The notes: generated from the sequence alone by a model not told the origin. A DNA stretch of 11,619 bases from Methanobacteriota archaeon (GCA_016212785.1 JACRDW010000148.1:1-11619); one strand, 5' to 3'. Positions 1 through 5,843 are shown, numbered from the stretch's first letter. Made by a program: numbers and translations.

Positions 1-1
1 G

Positions 2-478
2 AATTTCGACGGCTACGGCATTGGAGGCTTATCTATCGGCGAGCCGAAAAAAGTCATGTTCGAAACCTTAAGGAATACCGTGCCGCTGATTCCTGAAGGA
101 AAGCCGAGGTATCTAATGGGCGTCGGCTCGCCTGCCGAGCTACTGGAGTCGATTTCGCTGGGCATAGATATTTTCGACAGCGCATTTCCTACGAGAAACG
201 CAAGGCACAATACAGTATACACAAAGAGTGAGAAGTATAATATTACAAAAGGGCGATTTGCGCAGGATTTTGTTCCGCTGGAAGAGGGCTGCAAGTGCTA
301 TGCGTGCAAAAACTACTCGAGGGCGTATGTAAATCACTTGCTGAGAGTTTACGAAACTCTCGGCATGAGGCTCGTGACCATACACAATCTGCACTTCATT
401 CAGAACTTAATGAGAGAGGCAAGAAAGGCGATACTTGGCGATGAATTCGAGGAATTCAAAAATAGTTTCAGAAGGTAG
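2..478 (+). CDS. tgt: tRNA-guanine transglycosylase, bacterial (position 34) type, 3' part
   Basis: The enzyme exchanges guanine-34 of GUN-anticodon tRNAs for a 7-deazaguanine. The frame is open to the left edge, so the N-terminus is missing; about 158 C-terminal residues are visible. Seen: FDGYGIGGLSIGEP at the start, FDSAFPTRNAR with the expected nucleophilic Asp (codon 176-178), and the zinc site CxCxxC (Cys codons at 290, 296, 305) with its His at 383-385 (HNLHF). The archaeal position-15 enzyme has a different loop (DSAxYALxAR type), so this is the bacterial/eukaryotic class. The residue equivalent to Zymomonas Val233 is Ile (codon 35-37). Bacterial preQ1 enzymes have a bulky residue there and eukaryotic queuine enzymes Gly, so preQ1 use is inferred. 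The htpX gene follows after 29 bases on the same strand. Confidence 0.93.
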   Translation, partial: NFDGYGIGGLSIGEPKKVMFETLRNTVPLIPEGKPRYLMGVGSPAELLESISLGIDIFDSAFPTRNARHNTVYTKSEKYNITKGRFAQDFVPLEEGCKCYACKNYSRAYVNHLLRVYETLGMRLVTIHNLHFIQNLMREARKAILGDEFEEFKNSFRR

Positions 479-507
479 AGAATAGCTTCTGTTAGTGGTG
501 ACTTAAA

Positions 508-1452
508 ATGTTGGGGCTTCAACTTAAAATGTATCTGCTCGTTGCAGCGATGTTCGGCATTGTATATGCTGTAGCGGTAGCCGCCACAGGAGGGGCTTTG
601 GGCTTTGCACCTTATGCGATTATGGCATCCTTTATGCTTTTCATTCAGTACATGATAGGACCAAAAATGGTAGAGTGGTCGATGAGGATAAAATATGTCT
701 CTGACAAAGAAGCACCGGAGCTTCACAGAATGGTTGAGGAGCTTGCGCAGAAGGCAGGGCTTCCAAAGCCGAAGATTGGCATTTCTCCGCTGCCTATTCC
801 AAATGCATTTGCATTCGGAAGATGGAAGAGCGACGGCAGGGTATGCGTAACAGAGCAGATAATGCGCCTGCTGAGTAAGGATGAATTAAAGGCAGTTCTC
901 GGGCATGAAATCTCGCACCTAAAGCACAGGGACGTAACCGTTATAACAATGCTCAGCGTTGTGCCCATGATTCTGTGGTATCTGTCCTGGAATTTAATGT
1001 GGGCTCGCAGCGGCAGGGACAGAGGAAATGCAGCTCTGCTTGGAATTGTCGCTTTCGTGCTTTACTTCATTACCAACTTGCTGGTGCTCTACGGCTCGAG
1101 AATAAGGGAGCACTACGCAGACGCAGGCAGCGTTAATCTCGGAAGCAAGCCCCATCATCTCGCAAGCGCGCTCTACAAGCTTGTTTATGGAAGTGCGAGA
1201 GTTTCTAAAGATGTGCTGAAGCAGGTGGAAGGATATAAAGCATTTTTCGCAAGCGACCCCTCGAGAGCGTTTTACGAAATTCAGGAATTGAAACAGCTCG
1301 ATACAGACCTGAGCGGCACACTAGACCAGAACGAACTCCTTGCCTTGAGGTCCAAAAGCATCAGAGTCGGCACGTCAGACAAGCTCATGGAAATATTCAG
1401 CACGCATCCAAACATGCTGAAGAGAATTAAGCATCTCTCGGAGTATCACTAA
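508..1452 (+). CDS. htpX: HtpX-type membrane zinc metalloprotease (M48) with EF-hand-like loop
   Basis: This is a membrane-bound protease of the M48B family, which degrades misfolded or damaged membrane proteins. Two N-terminal hydrophobic segments (about residues 8-27 and 32-50) precede the catalytic motif HEISH (133-137). Two further hydrophobic segments follow (about 142-165 and 174-196), then REHYADAG, whose Glu201 should be the third zinc ligand. The length, 314 residues, is normal. The ATG is supported by GGTGA at 497-501, six bases upstream. Residues 265-276 form a textbook EF-hand calcium loop (DTDLSGTLDQNE) in the cytoplasmic region between Glu201 and the C-terminus; calcium binding is inference. 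The gene probably shares a transcript with tgt, and its TAA directly abuts the stop codon of the opposing zinc finger-AbrB gene. Confidence 0.93.
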   Translation: MLGLQLKMYLLVAAMFGIVYAVAVAATGGALGFAPYAIMASFMLFIQYMIGPKMVEWSMRIKYVSDKEAPELHRMVEELAQKAGLPKPKIGISPLPIPNAFAFGRWKSDGRVCVTEQIMRLLSKDELKAVLGHEISHLKHRDVTVITMLSVVPMILWYLSWNLMWARSGRDRGNAALLGIVAFVLYFITNLLVLYGSRIREHYADAGSVNLGSKPHHLASALYKLVYGSARVSKDVLKQVEGYKAFFASDPSRAFYEIQELKQLDTDLSGTLDQNELLALRSKSIRVGTSDKLMEIFSTHPNMLKRIKHLSEYH

Positions 1453-1776
1453 CTAACTCGTCGTCCGCCCAACCTTTTTAAGCACGATGCCCTCACGGGT
1501 GCTGTATATCTCAATTTTGTCCTTCTCCTTCAGATTTAGGGAATTCACTATATCTTTAGGCAGGCGCACAGCAAGCGAAGTACCGAGTTTTATCACACTG
1601 CGTCTGAGTTTTGTGACGTTTTGTGTGGCGAACTCGGCTACGGCTCGTTCGTGCTCTTCAAGGTCGAGCCACTTCTCACCGCACCTCTCGCACACCTCTG
1701 CGCGAACATAAATACCCGGCTTCCACTCGACTAACTTTTCCTTCATTTCCACGTTACAGTTCATGCACTTCGTCAT
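1453..1776 (-). CDS. YgiT-type zinc finger / SpoVT-AbrB fusion, probable antitoxin
   Basis: A 107-residue protein with two modules. Residues 1-40 form a zinc ribbon with Cys4, Cys7, Cys29 and Cys32, like the N-terminal half of MqsA/YgiT. Residues about 58-102 form an AbrB/MazE-type DNA-binding domain (KLGTSLAVRLPKDIV core, ending in a GIVLKK strand). In MqsA the zinc domain binds the toxin and a helix-turn-helix binds DNA; here an AbrB domain would take over DNA binding. It is translationally coupled to the upstream DUF4258-like gene: one base separates that TGA from this ATG, and a strong GGAGGA at 1787-1782 sits five bases before the start. Autoregulation through the palindrome at 2045-2059 is inferred. 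Domain calls are firm; the antitoxin role rests on architecture and pairing. Confidence 0.8.
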   Translation of the reverse strand: MTKCMNCNVEMKEKLVEWKPGIYVRAEVCERCGEKWLDLEEHERAVAEFATQNVTKLRRSVIKLGTSLAVRLPKDIVNSLNLKEKDKIEIYSTREGIVLKKVGRTTS

Positions 1777-1777
1777 A

Positions 1778-2041
1778 TCAATCCTCCTCGATTGTAAGCA
1801 CCCACAGCACGCCTCCGCGAATCGTGAACTTGGCTCTATATTTGCCCTTCCGAATCATACCGACTTCACCGTCTTTAGTAACCTTACGGACAACTTTACC
1901 TTCTTTGATAAGCCGCCGGATGAAGTAAATCTGCTCTTCGATGCTTGAGCATTCCTCGCCCACCCTCTCTGCGATGCGCTGCGAAGCGTGGAACTTGATT
2001 TTTATAGGTATGCCGTGGATGTCGTACTTCATTTTTTCCAC
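1778..2041 (-). CDS. DUF4258-like small protein, probable toxin
   Basis: An 87-residue basic protein. It carries FHASQRIAER at residues 17-26, matching the HAxxRxxxR signature of DUF4258 proteins, and a beta-rich C-terminal half (KYRAKFTIRGGVLWVLTI, about 67-84). DUF4258 proteins are often found beside YgiT-type zinc finger genes and are regarded as putative toxins; the biochemical activity is not established. The listed start is GTG (2041); an ATG at 2032 would remove three residues. GTG fits a short or absent leader because the TATA-like box lies at 2076-2067, about 26-35 bases upstream. It is the first gene of a two-gene unit with the zinc finger-AbrB gene one base downstream. A degenerate regulatory protein is an alternative reading. 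Confidence 0.65.
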   Translation of the reverse strand: MEKMKYDIHGIPIKIKFHASQRIAERVGEECSSIEEQIYFIRRLIKEGKVVRKVTKDGEVGMIRKGKYRAKFTIRGGVLWVLTIEED

Positions 2042-2044
2042 TAT

Positions 2045-2076
2045 ATACTATTATAGTATTTTTTTAGTATATAAAC
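2045..2076 (-). promoter_or_regulatory. TATA box and palindromic candidate operator of the toxin-antitoxin-like pair
   Basis: Reading the minus strand, a TATA-like box (GTTTATATAC, 2076-2067) lies about 30 bases before the GTG start. Between box and start is a perfect inverted repeat with 7-base arms and a one-base centre: ATACTAT at 2045-2051 and ATAGTAT at 2053-2059. A third copy of the half-site, TAGTAT, is at 2065-2070, eleven bases (about one helical turn) from the copy at 2054-2059. A protein bound here would cover the transcription start, which fits repression by the AbrB-domain product. The repeats are directly visible; the operator role is inferred. Confidence 0.6.
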
Positions 2077-2334
2077 ATTTTGGTTCGACCCCTGCGCAAA
2101 GGACAGCGTGGAAGCGTTGTTATGAGCGTGATGCAGACGTGCAGGAAGTAGATACAAAAGATCGAAGAAATTAGACAGAATCCTCCAACATTTGAAACGC
2201 GTTCACATTGACAAAAGTTTTGTTCTGGTGTATTCCATATCATGATAACATATACAGGCAGTAGAATGGCAAATCTTCGCATTTGCTCGTTAGACCAACA
2301 GCATTTTCACAGCCGAGAGCAGATGACCAAGCAA
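2077..2334. other. gene-poor stretch between the toxin promoter and queH
   Basis: No convincing gene is seen in these roughly 260 bases. Open frames on both strands are short, lack homology that I recognise, and read as strings of unrelated residues. The only local structure is a 13-base inverted repeat at 2211-2223 (ACAAAA, one base, TTTTGT), which may be chance. No T-run terminator for queH is visible. Together with the neighbouring accessory pair it may be remnant DNA left by an insertion. Confidence 0.5.
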
Positions 2335-2856
2335 TTACCGGCGCATACTGAACACGCACCCGCAGTAGCTCTGCCGGTATAATCCATGCTTCCTGCTCAG
2401 CTCAACGCTCTTTTTGAATCCGTTCTTTTTCTTGAAGTCGGCAGCGTAAAATTTTATTCCGTATTTTTTTGAAAGCTCCTCGCCGATGGAATTTATTGCT
2501 CTCGCATTTTTGTGCGGGCTTATCGTGAGCGTTGTTGCGAAAAAGGCAAAGTTATTTTCCTTTGCAAATCTTGCTGCCTCTTCCATGCGAAGGCGATAGC
2601 ATATTTCGCATCTTGCGCCGCCCTCCGGCTCGCTCTCATAGCCCTTCGTTGCATTGAACCAGGCTGCAGTGTCGTATTTTCCTTCAATCGATTCTGCATC
2701 GAGCTTTTTCAAATTTTCTAGGCGGAGCCCGTATTCCTCTTCTGGGTGTATATTCGGGTTGTAAAAGTACGCAGTAAGCTCGAAGTCCTCTTTCAGCGTT
2801 TCAATCACATGCGTTGCGCAGGGAGCGCAGCAGACGTGCAGCAGGAGCTTGGGCAT
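2335..2856 (-). CDS. queH: epoxyqueuosine reductase QueH
   Basis: QueH (DUF208) carries out the last step of queuosine synthesis, reducing epoxyqueuosine to queuosine in tRNA, as a metal-dependent alternative to QueG. The 173-residue protein shows the family hallmarks: LLLHVCCAPCATH at the N-terminus (Cys9, Cys10, Cys13), RCEICYRLR (Cys83, Cys86), the TTLTISPHK segment (about 108-116), and SYCGC near the C-terminus (Cys165, Cys167). These cysteines are the expected ligands of the iron-sulfur and iron centre. It is the last gene of a three-gene operon, starting five bases after the Nudix stop codon, with AAGGTG at 2870-2865 as a ribosome binding site inside the Nudix gene. A bacterial-type tgt in the same window supports the assignment. 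No terminator is visible downstream. Confidence 0.92.
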   Translation of the reverse strand: MPKLLLHVCCAPCATHVIETLKEDFELTAYFYNPNIHPEEEYGLRLENLKKLDAESIEGKYDTAAWFNATKGYESEPEGGARCEICYRLRMEEAARFAKENNFAFFATTLTISPHKNARAINSIGEELSKKYGIKFYAADFKKKNGFKKSVELSRKHGLYRQSYCGCVFSMRR

Positions 2857-2861
2857 AATCG

Positions 2862-3293
2862 CTACACCTTCGAGAGTAGTTCGTGCGCCTTCTCGAGCAC
2901 ATTTCTGGCATTTCTGTAGGTCAGTCTCTGCATCGCTTCCTCATAGCCCAGCCATTCATAACCCACATGCTCGTATGACAGCTTTACCCCCTCTGCCGAT
3001 GATGTTTCCACCAAGTAAAAAACTACCTCCTTGTAAATCAGCCTCTTCTCCCTTTTGTAAAAATAGTTTATCGATTCTTTAAAACCTTCGATGAAGTTTA
3101 TGTCCTCTATTCCTGTCTCTTCCTCTATCTCCCTCGCAACCGTGGCTTTTTCTTCTTCACCTTCCTCCACGTTGCCCTTGACAAAATCCCAGTGCGCACC
3201 TGCACGGTGCTCACCTGCGTAGTGCAGCAGCAAGTACTTTATCCCGTTGTTTTTCCTGAAAATCACTGCCCCTGCTGATTTTTCGAGCATCAT
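2862..3293 (-). CDS. Nudix hydrolase, Ap4A hydrolase-like
   Basis: A 143-residue Nudix protein. The complete Nudix box Gx5Ex7REUxEExGU is present: Gly40, Glu46, Arg54-Glu55, Glu58-Glu59 and Gly61 (REIEEETGI). The N-terminal SAGAVIFRK, the HWDFVKGNVEEGE stretch and the short length resemble asymmetric diadenosine tetraphosphate hydrolases; the exact nucleotide substrate cannot be read from sequence. Two ATGs are adjacent (3293 and 3290). The ribosome binding site AGGTGA overlaps the end of the phosphoesterase gene and lies only about two bases before the first ATG but about five before the second, so Met2 (3290) is the more likely start. It is the middle gene of the phosphoesterase-Nudix-queH operon, one base after the upstream TGA. 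Confidence 0.88.
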   Translation of the reverse strand: MMLEKSAGAVIFRKNNGIKYLLLHYAGEHRAGAHWDFVKGNVEEGEEEKATVAREIEEETGIEDINFIEGFKESINYFYKREKRLIYKEVVFYLVETSSAEGVKLSYEHVGYEWLGYEEAMQRLTYRNARNVLEKAHELLSKV

Positions 3294-3294
3294 C

Positions 3295-3645
3295 TCACCT
3301 TCTGAAGAAGAGCCAGTTGTTTTTATATCTTATCAAAACGTAATCGCCTTTAAGCTTATCTCCGTGCAGGGTAAACTCTATCTTGTTTTCGGTTTTTTCT
3401 TTCAGCTCGCAACTTCCCCTATCCCAGATTTCGACCCTGCCTGCGCCGTACAAACCTTCCGGAATTTCTCCTTCGAAATCGGCATAGTCGAGCGGATGGT
3501 CCTCCGTTTGTATTGCAAGCCTCTTTATGCCGGGCTTTGCGGGCGGCTCTTTAGGCACTGCCCAGCTCTTAAGCACATTGCCCATGCTCAGCCTCAAATC
3601 GTAGTGCAACGTAGTTGCGTAGTGCTTCTGAACCACGAATATCAT
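3295..3645 (-). CDS. stand-alone LigD-type DNA 3'-phosphoesterase
   Basis: A 116-residue protein that consists only of the phosphoesterase (PE) module found at the N-terminus of bacterial DNA ligase D. PE enzymes are manganese-dependent and trim 3'-phosphates and 3'-ribonucleotides so that ends can be extended or ligated. Visible: the active-site series His8, His14, Asp16, Arg18 (QKHYATTLHYDLRL), KSWAVPKEPP (about 26-35), TEDHPLDYADFEGEIPEG with His50 (about 47-64), YGAGRVEIWDRG, and a C-terminal strand ending in WLFFRR. No ligase or polymerase module is fused, as in known archaeal stand-alone PE proteins. It is the first gene of an operon with the Nudix and queH genes and is divergent from an endonuclease IV-like gene, another 3'-end processing enzyme. 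Confidence 0.9.
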   Translation of the reverse strand: MIFVVQKHYATTLHYDLRLSMGNVLKSWAVPKEPPAKPGIKRLAIQTEDHPLDYADFEGEIPEGLYGAGRVEIWDRGSCELKEKTENKIEFTLHGDKLKGDYVLIRYKNNWLFFRR

Positions 3646-3648
3646 TAG

Positions 3649-3677
3649 CTTTATTTATTCGAGTATCGTATTTATTA
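3649..3677. promoter_or_regulatory. interleaved divergent promoters of phosphoesterase and nfo-like genes
   Basis: Only 34 bases separate the two divergent start codons (3645 minus, 3680 plus). For the plus-strand gene, CTTTATTTATTC at 3649-3660 lies about 20-31 bases before its ATG. For the minus-strand gene, TAATAAATA (read from 3677 to 3669) lies 24-32 bases before its ATG. Each TATA-like box therefore sits close to the other gene's start, and both messages should have little or no leader. The AT-rich boxes and spacing are seen; transcription start sites are inferred. Confidence 0.6.
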
Positions 3678-3679
3678 CC

Positions 3680-4501
3680 ATGCTGTTCGGCACTGCTGGA
3701 GTTCCGATAAGTTCGAGGGCGAGGGATACTGCTTCTGGAGTTGCGAGGATAAAGGAGCTCGGGCTCGGATGCATGGAAATAGAATTCGTGCGCGGAGTTA
3801 AAATGGGAGAAAGCACGGCGAGAGAAGTCAGAAAAGTTGCGGAAAAAGAAAAGGTTGCACTCAGCGTTCATGCACCTTACTTCATCAATCTCAACTCGAA
3901 TGAAAAGGCAGCTGCAAGTGCCCAGAGAATAAAGGATTCTGCGAGAATCGGAGCGCTGTGCGGCGCAGGAGACATAGTGTTTCACGCTGCGTATTATCAG
4001 AAAAATTCAAAGGAGAGAACCTATCAAATCGTGAAAAAGCAGCTCGAAGAGATACTTCAATGGCTGGATGCCAGAAAAATAAAAGTGCGTCTGAGACCAG
4101 AAACGACAGGCAGGAAAATGCAGTTCGGAACGCTCGAAGAAATAATAAAGCTGAGCAGCGAACTGGAAAACGTGCTGCCCTGCGTTGATTTTTCGCACAT
4201 CCACGCCAGAACGAGGGCATACAACTCTTATGAAGAATTCTCTGAAATACTCGCAGAGATAGAGGAAGGGCTGGGCAGAGAAGCTCTCAAAAATATGCAG
4301 GTGCACGTATCTGGCATAGAGTACGGTCACGCAGGGGAGAAGAGGCACCTGAACTTAGGAGAGTCTGACTTTAAATATAGGGAACTCTTAAAAGCTTTCA
4401 AAGATTTTAAAGCGGAGGGGGCAGTAATCTGCGAGAGCCCGAACTTGGAGGAAGATGCCTTGCTGCTGCGGGAAGAATACAAAACAGGAGGGATATTATG
4501 A
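3680..4501 (+). CDS. nfo: endonuclease IV-like AP endonuclease (TIM barrel)
   Basis: A 273-residue TIM-barrel protein matching the endonuclease IV family, which cuts DNA 5' of abasic sites and removes blocking groups from 3' ends using three metal ions. The metal-binding series is recognisable in order: HAPYFINL (His64), FHAAY (His102), RPETTG (Glu141), CVDFSHIHAR (Asp170, His173), VHVSG (His209), KRHLNLGESD (His223) and CESP (Glu252). The order matches E. coli Nfo; the segment around His223 is more divergent. A xylose isomerase-like sugar epimerase of the same fold is the main alternative, but HAPYFINL and the HIHAR motif favour Nfo. The start is supported by a TATA-like box about 25 bases upstream. 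Its TGA overlaps the ATG of the decayed lipoprotein gene (ATGA, 4498-4501), so the two once formed an operon. Confidence 0.85.
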   Translation: MLFGTAGVPISSRARDTASGVARIKELGLGCMEIEFVRGVKMGESTAREVRKVAEKEKVALSVHAPYFINLNSNEKAAASAQRIKDSARIGALCGAGDIVFHAAYYQKNSKERTYQIVKKQLEEILQWLDARKIKVRLRPETTGRKMQFGTLEEIIKLSSELENVLPCVDFSHIHARTRAYNSYEEFSEILAEIEEGLGREALKNMQVHVSGIEYGHAGEKRHLNLGESDFKYRELLKAFKDFKAEGAVICESPNLEEDALLLREEYKTGGIL

Positions 4502-4966
4502 GGGTCTTGCTTTTGTTAATTATATTAACCGCAGGATGCGTAGCTCAGCCGGCTGAAAAACCAGTCTAGGTGAAAACTGCTGAGCCAAAAATTATTCCAA
4601 TCAATCAATATTAATAACGCATACGCATCCAGACCACTTCGACATTGGTAAGATAAGCCAAGTAAGAAAGGAAGCTACAAAGATAATAAGGCAGTGCCTG
4701 CATACAACATAAAGCGCATGCGCAGTCCCGGGCAGCCTTACCATCCCAGCGGCTTTGGAGTAGGATATGTGATTGCAGTAGGAGGGAAAAATATCTACAT
4801 AGGTGGAGATACCGAGTGCGTGCCGGAGATAAAGGAGCTTAAAAACATAGATGTCGCATTCCTGCCGATAAATGCGATAGATGAGCGCTTCACCATGCCC
4901 CCAAGCGAGGCTGCGTCTTCATACAGATACCATAATTCAGTAGGCGTCCAGAGTATAAATAACTTA
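4498..4966 (+). pseudogene. decayed metallo-beta-lactamase-fold hydrolase lipoprotein
   Basis: Pieces of one protein are spread over three reading frames. The ATG at 4498 opens a lipoprotein signal peptide (LLLLIILTAGC, with a lipobox Cys at residue 14) that stops at TAG 4567-4569. A second piece in another frame (about 4605-4690) reads ILITHTHPDHFD, the HxHxDH metal-binding motif of the fold, and continues to KEATKII. A third frame from about 4690 gives AVPAYN, HPSGFGVGYVI, IYIGGDTE and TMPPSEA, typical of the central and late parts of UlaG/YtkL-like metal-dependent hydrolases. The pieces are too close together, so internal deletions as well as frameshifts have occurred, and the C-terminus is lost before the tRNA gene. 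The former operon partner is the nfo-like gene (4-base overlap). Confidence 0.85.
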
Positions 4967-5040
4967 AGCCTCCGGGGGGATTCGAACCCCCGACCGCCTG
5001 ATTACAAGTCAGGCGCTCTGGCCAGCTGAGCTACAGAGGC
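4967..5040 (-). tRNA. tRNA-Thr (anticodon UGU)
   Basis: A complete cloverleaf on the minus strand. The acceptor stem pairs GCCTCTG with CGGAGGC (one U-G pair). The D-arm is GCTC/GAGC, the anticodon stem CCTGA/TCAGG encloses the loop CTTGTAA (anticodon UGU, reading ACA), the variable loop has five bases, and the T-arm is GGGGG-TTCGAAT-CCCCC. The discriminator base is U (position 4967). CCA is not encoded and no intron is present. The gene overlaps the position where the C-terminal part of the decayed hydrolase gene should be. Confidence 0.97.
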
Positions 5041-5054
5041 AGAACGACGCTCTT

Positions 5055-5064
5055 CATTTAAAAG
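5055..5064 (-). promoter_or_regulatory. TATA-like box of the tRNA-Thr gene
   Basis: Read on the minus strand, CTTTTAAATG ends about 15 bases and starts about 24 bases upstream of the tRNA 5' end at 5040. It is flanked by a short inverted repeat (CGCTCT at 5048-5053, AGAGCG at 5065-5070) whose meaning is unclear. The 74 bases between tRNA and rnhB hold the promoters of both divergent genes. Confidence 0.45.
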
Positions 5065-5114
5065 AGAGCGTTATCATAGAAAAACTTTTTGAGACAGTCG
5101 TTTATATTCTAATC

Positions 5115-5741
5115 ATGCTCTGCGGAATAGATGAAGCTGGAAGAGGCTCTGTGCTCGGTGACCTTGTCATAGCCGGGATTTCATGCAGCGAGGATGAAAT
5201 TGAGCGCCTCGAAGAAATTGGAGTAAAAGATTCAAAGAAGCTCAGCAGGAGCGAGAGAGCTAAGCTGTACAAAAAACTTGTTTCTGAATTTGAGTATTTG
5301 GTCGTCAAAATCACTCCCCCTGAAATAGACAAACGCAGCATAAGCCTCAACAAACTGGAGGGAGAGAAATTCGCAGAGATTATAAACATCATAAAACCTG
5401 AAAGAGCGTACGTGGACTGCGCAGACGTTATTCCTGCAAATTTTCGAAGCTATATAATGAAAAAGCTAAACCGTGCCTGCGAATTAGTCATAGAGCACAA
5501 AGCGGATGTTGCATATCCCATCGTTTCCGCTGCTTCAATCATAGCGAAGGTGGAAAGAGACGAAGGTATAAAAAAGCTCGAAGAAGAGTACGGCGACATA
5601 GGAAGCGGATATCCTTCAGACCCAAAGACGATTGCATTCATAGAAAATTGGTATAGAAAAAATCACTTCATGCCGAGCTTCGTAAGGAAGAGCTGGAAGA
5701 CGACATCGAGGGTAAAAAATCGCAGGCTTTCTGAGTTTTAA
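5115..5741 (+). CDS. rnhB: ribonuclease HII
   Basis: RNase HII cuts the RNA strand of RNA-DNA hybrids and starts removal of single ribonucleotides misincorporated in DNA. The 208-residue protein has the N-terminal GIDEAGRG motif and the DEDD active site: Asp6, Glu7, Asp101 (YVDCAD) and Asp131 (HKADVAYPIVSAASIIAK). The C-terminal part GSGYPSDPKT (163-172) and FVRKSWKT (189-196) follow the archaeal pattern. Two changes in a conserved loop stand out: GRGSVLGDLV, where most relatives have Pro at both positions 12 and 16. No ribosome binding site is seen and no earlier in-frame start exists close by, so a leaderless message from ATG 5115 is likely. It is divergent from tRNA-Thr and stands alone. 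Confidence 0.94.
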   Translation: MLCGIDEAGRGSVLGDLVIAGISCSEDEIERLEEIGVKDSKKLSRSERAKLYKKLVSEFEYLVVKITPPEIDKRSISLNKLEGEKFAEIINIIKPERAYVDCADVIPANFRSYIMKKLNRACELVIEHKADVAYPIVSAASIIAKVERDEGIKKLEEEYGDIGSGYPSDPKTIAFIENWYRKNHFMPSFVRKSWKTTSRVKNRRLSEF

Positions 5742-5843
5742 TACACCTTTGGCAATGAACTTCCAGAAGACACGCAAAGCGTAAGAGAAGGTTTCTTTAA
5801 AAGGAGTTAAAAGTATATTACAAGAATTATAAATAATAATTTA

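Noticed and set aside
2080..2097. TTGGTTCGACCCCTGCGCA resembles a tRNA T-arm and possible attachment site
   Set aside because: The stem around TTCGA does not pair over five bases, no acceptor or anticodon arm is nearby, and it does not match the tRNA-Thr 3' end.
2064..2282. Minus-strand open frame of 72 codons in the gene-poor stretch
   Set aside because: No domain, no ribosome binding site, and it overlaps the toxin promoter elements; composition is not protein-like.
4967..5029. Tail of the third hydrolase frame running into the tRNA
   Set aside because: The residues after the break (SNPRPPDYKSG) are the translation of the complement of a tRNA gene, a well-known false protein segment.
5048..5070. 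Inverted repeat CGCTCT/AGAGCG upstream of tRNA-Thr as a terminator
   Set aside because: It lies upstream of both divergent genes, surrounds the tRNA TATA-like box, and has no T-run, so a terminator role is not supported.
5101..5109. TTTATATTC as TATA box of rnhB
   Set aside because: It lies only 6-14 bases before the ATG, too close for a TATA box serving that start codon; it may be plain AT-rich leader.
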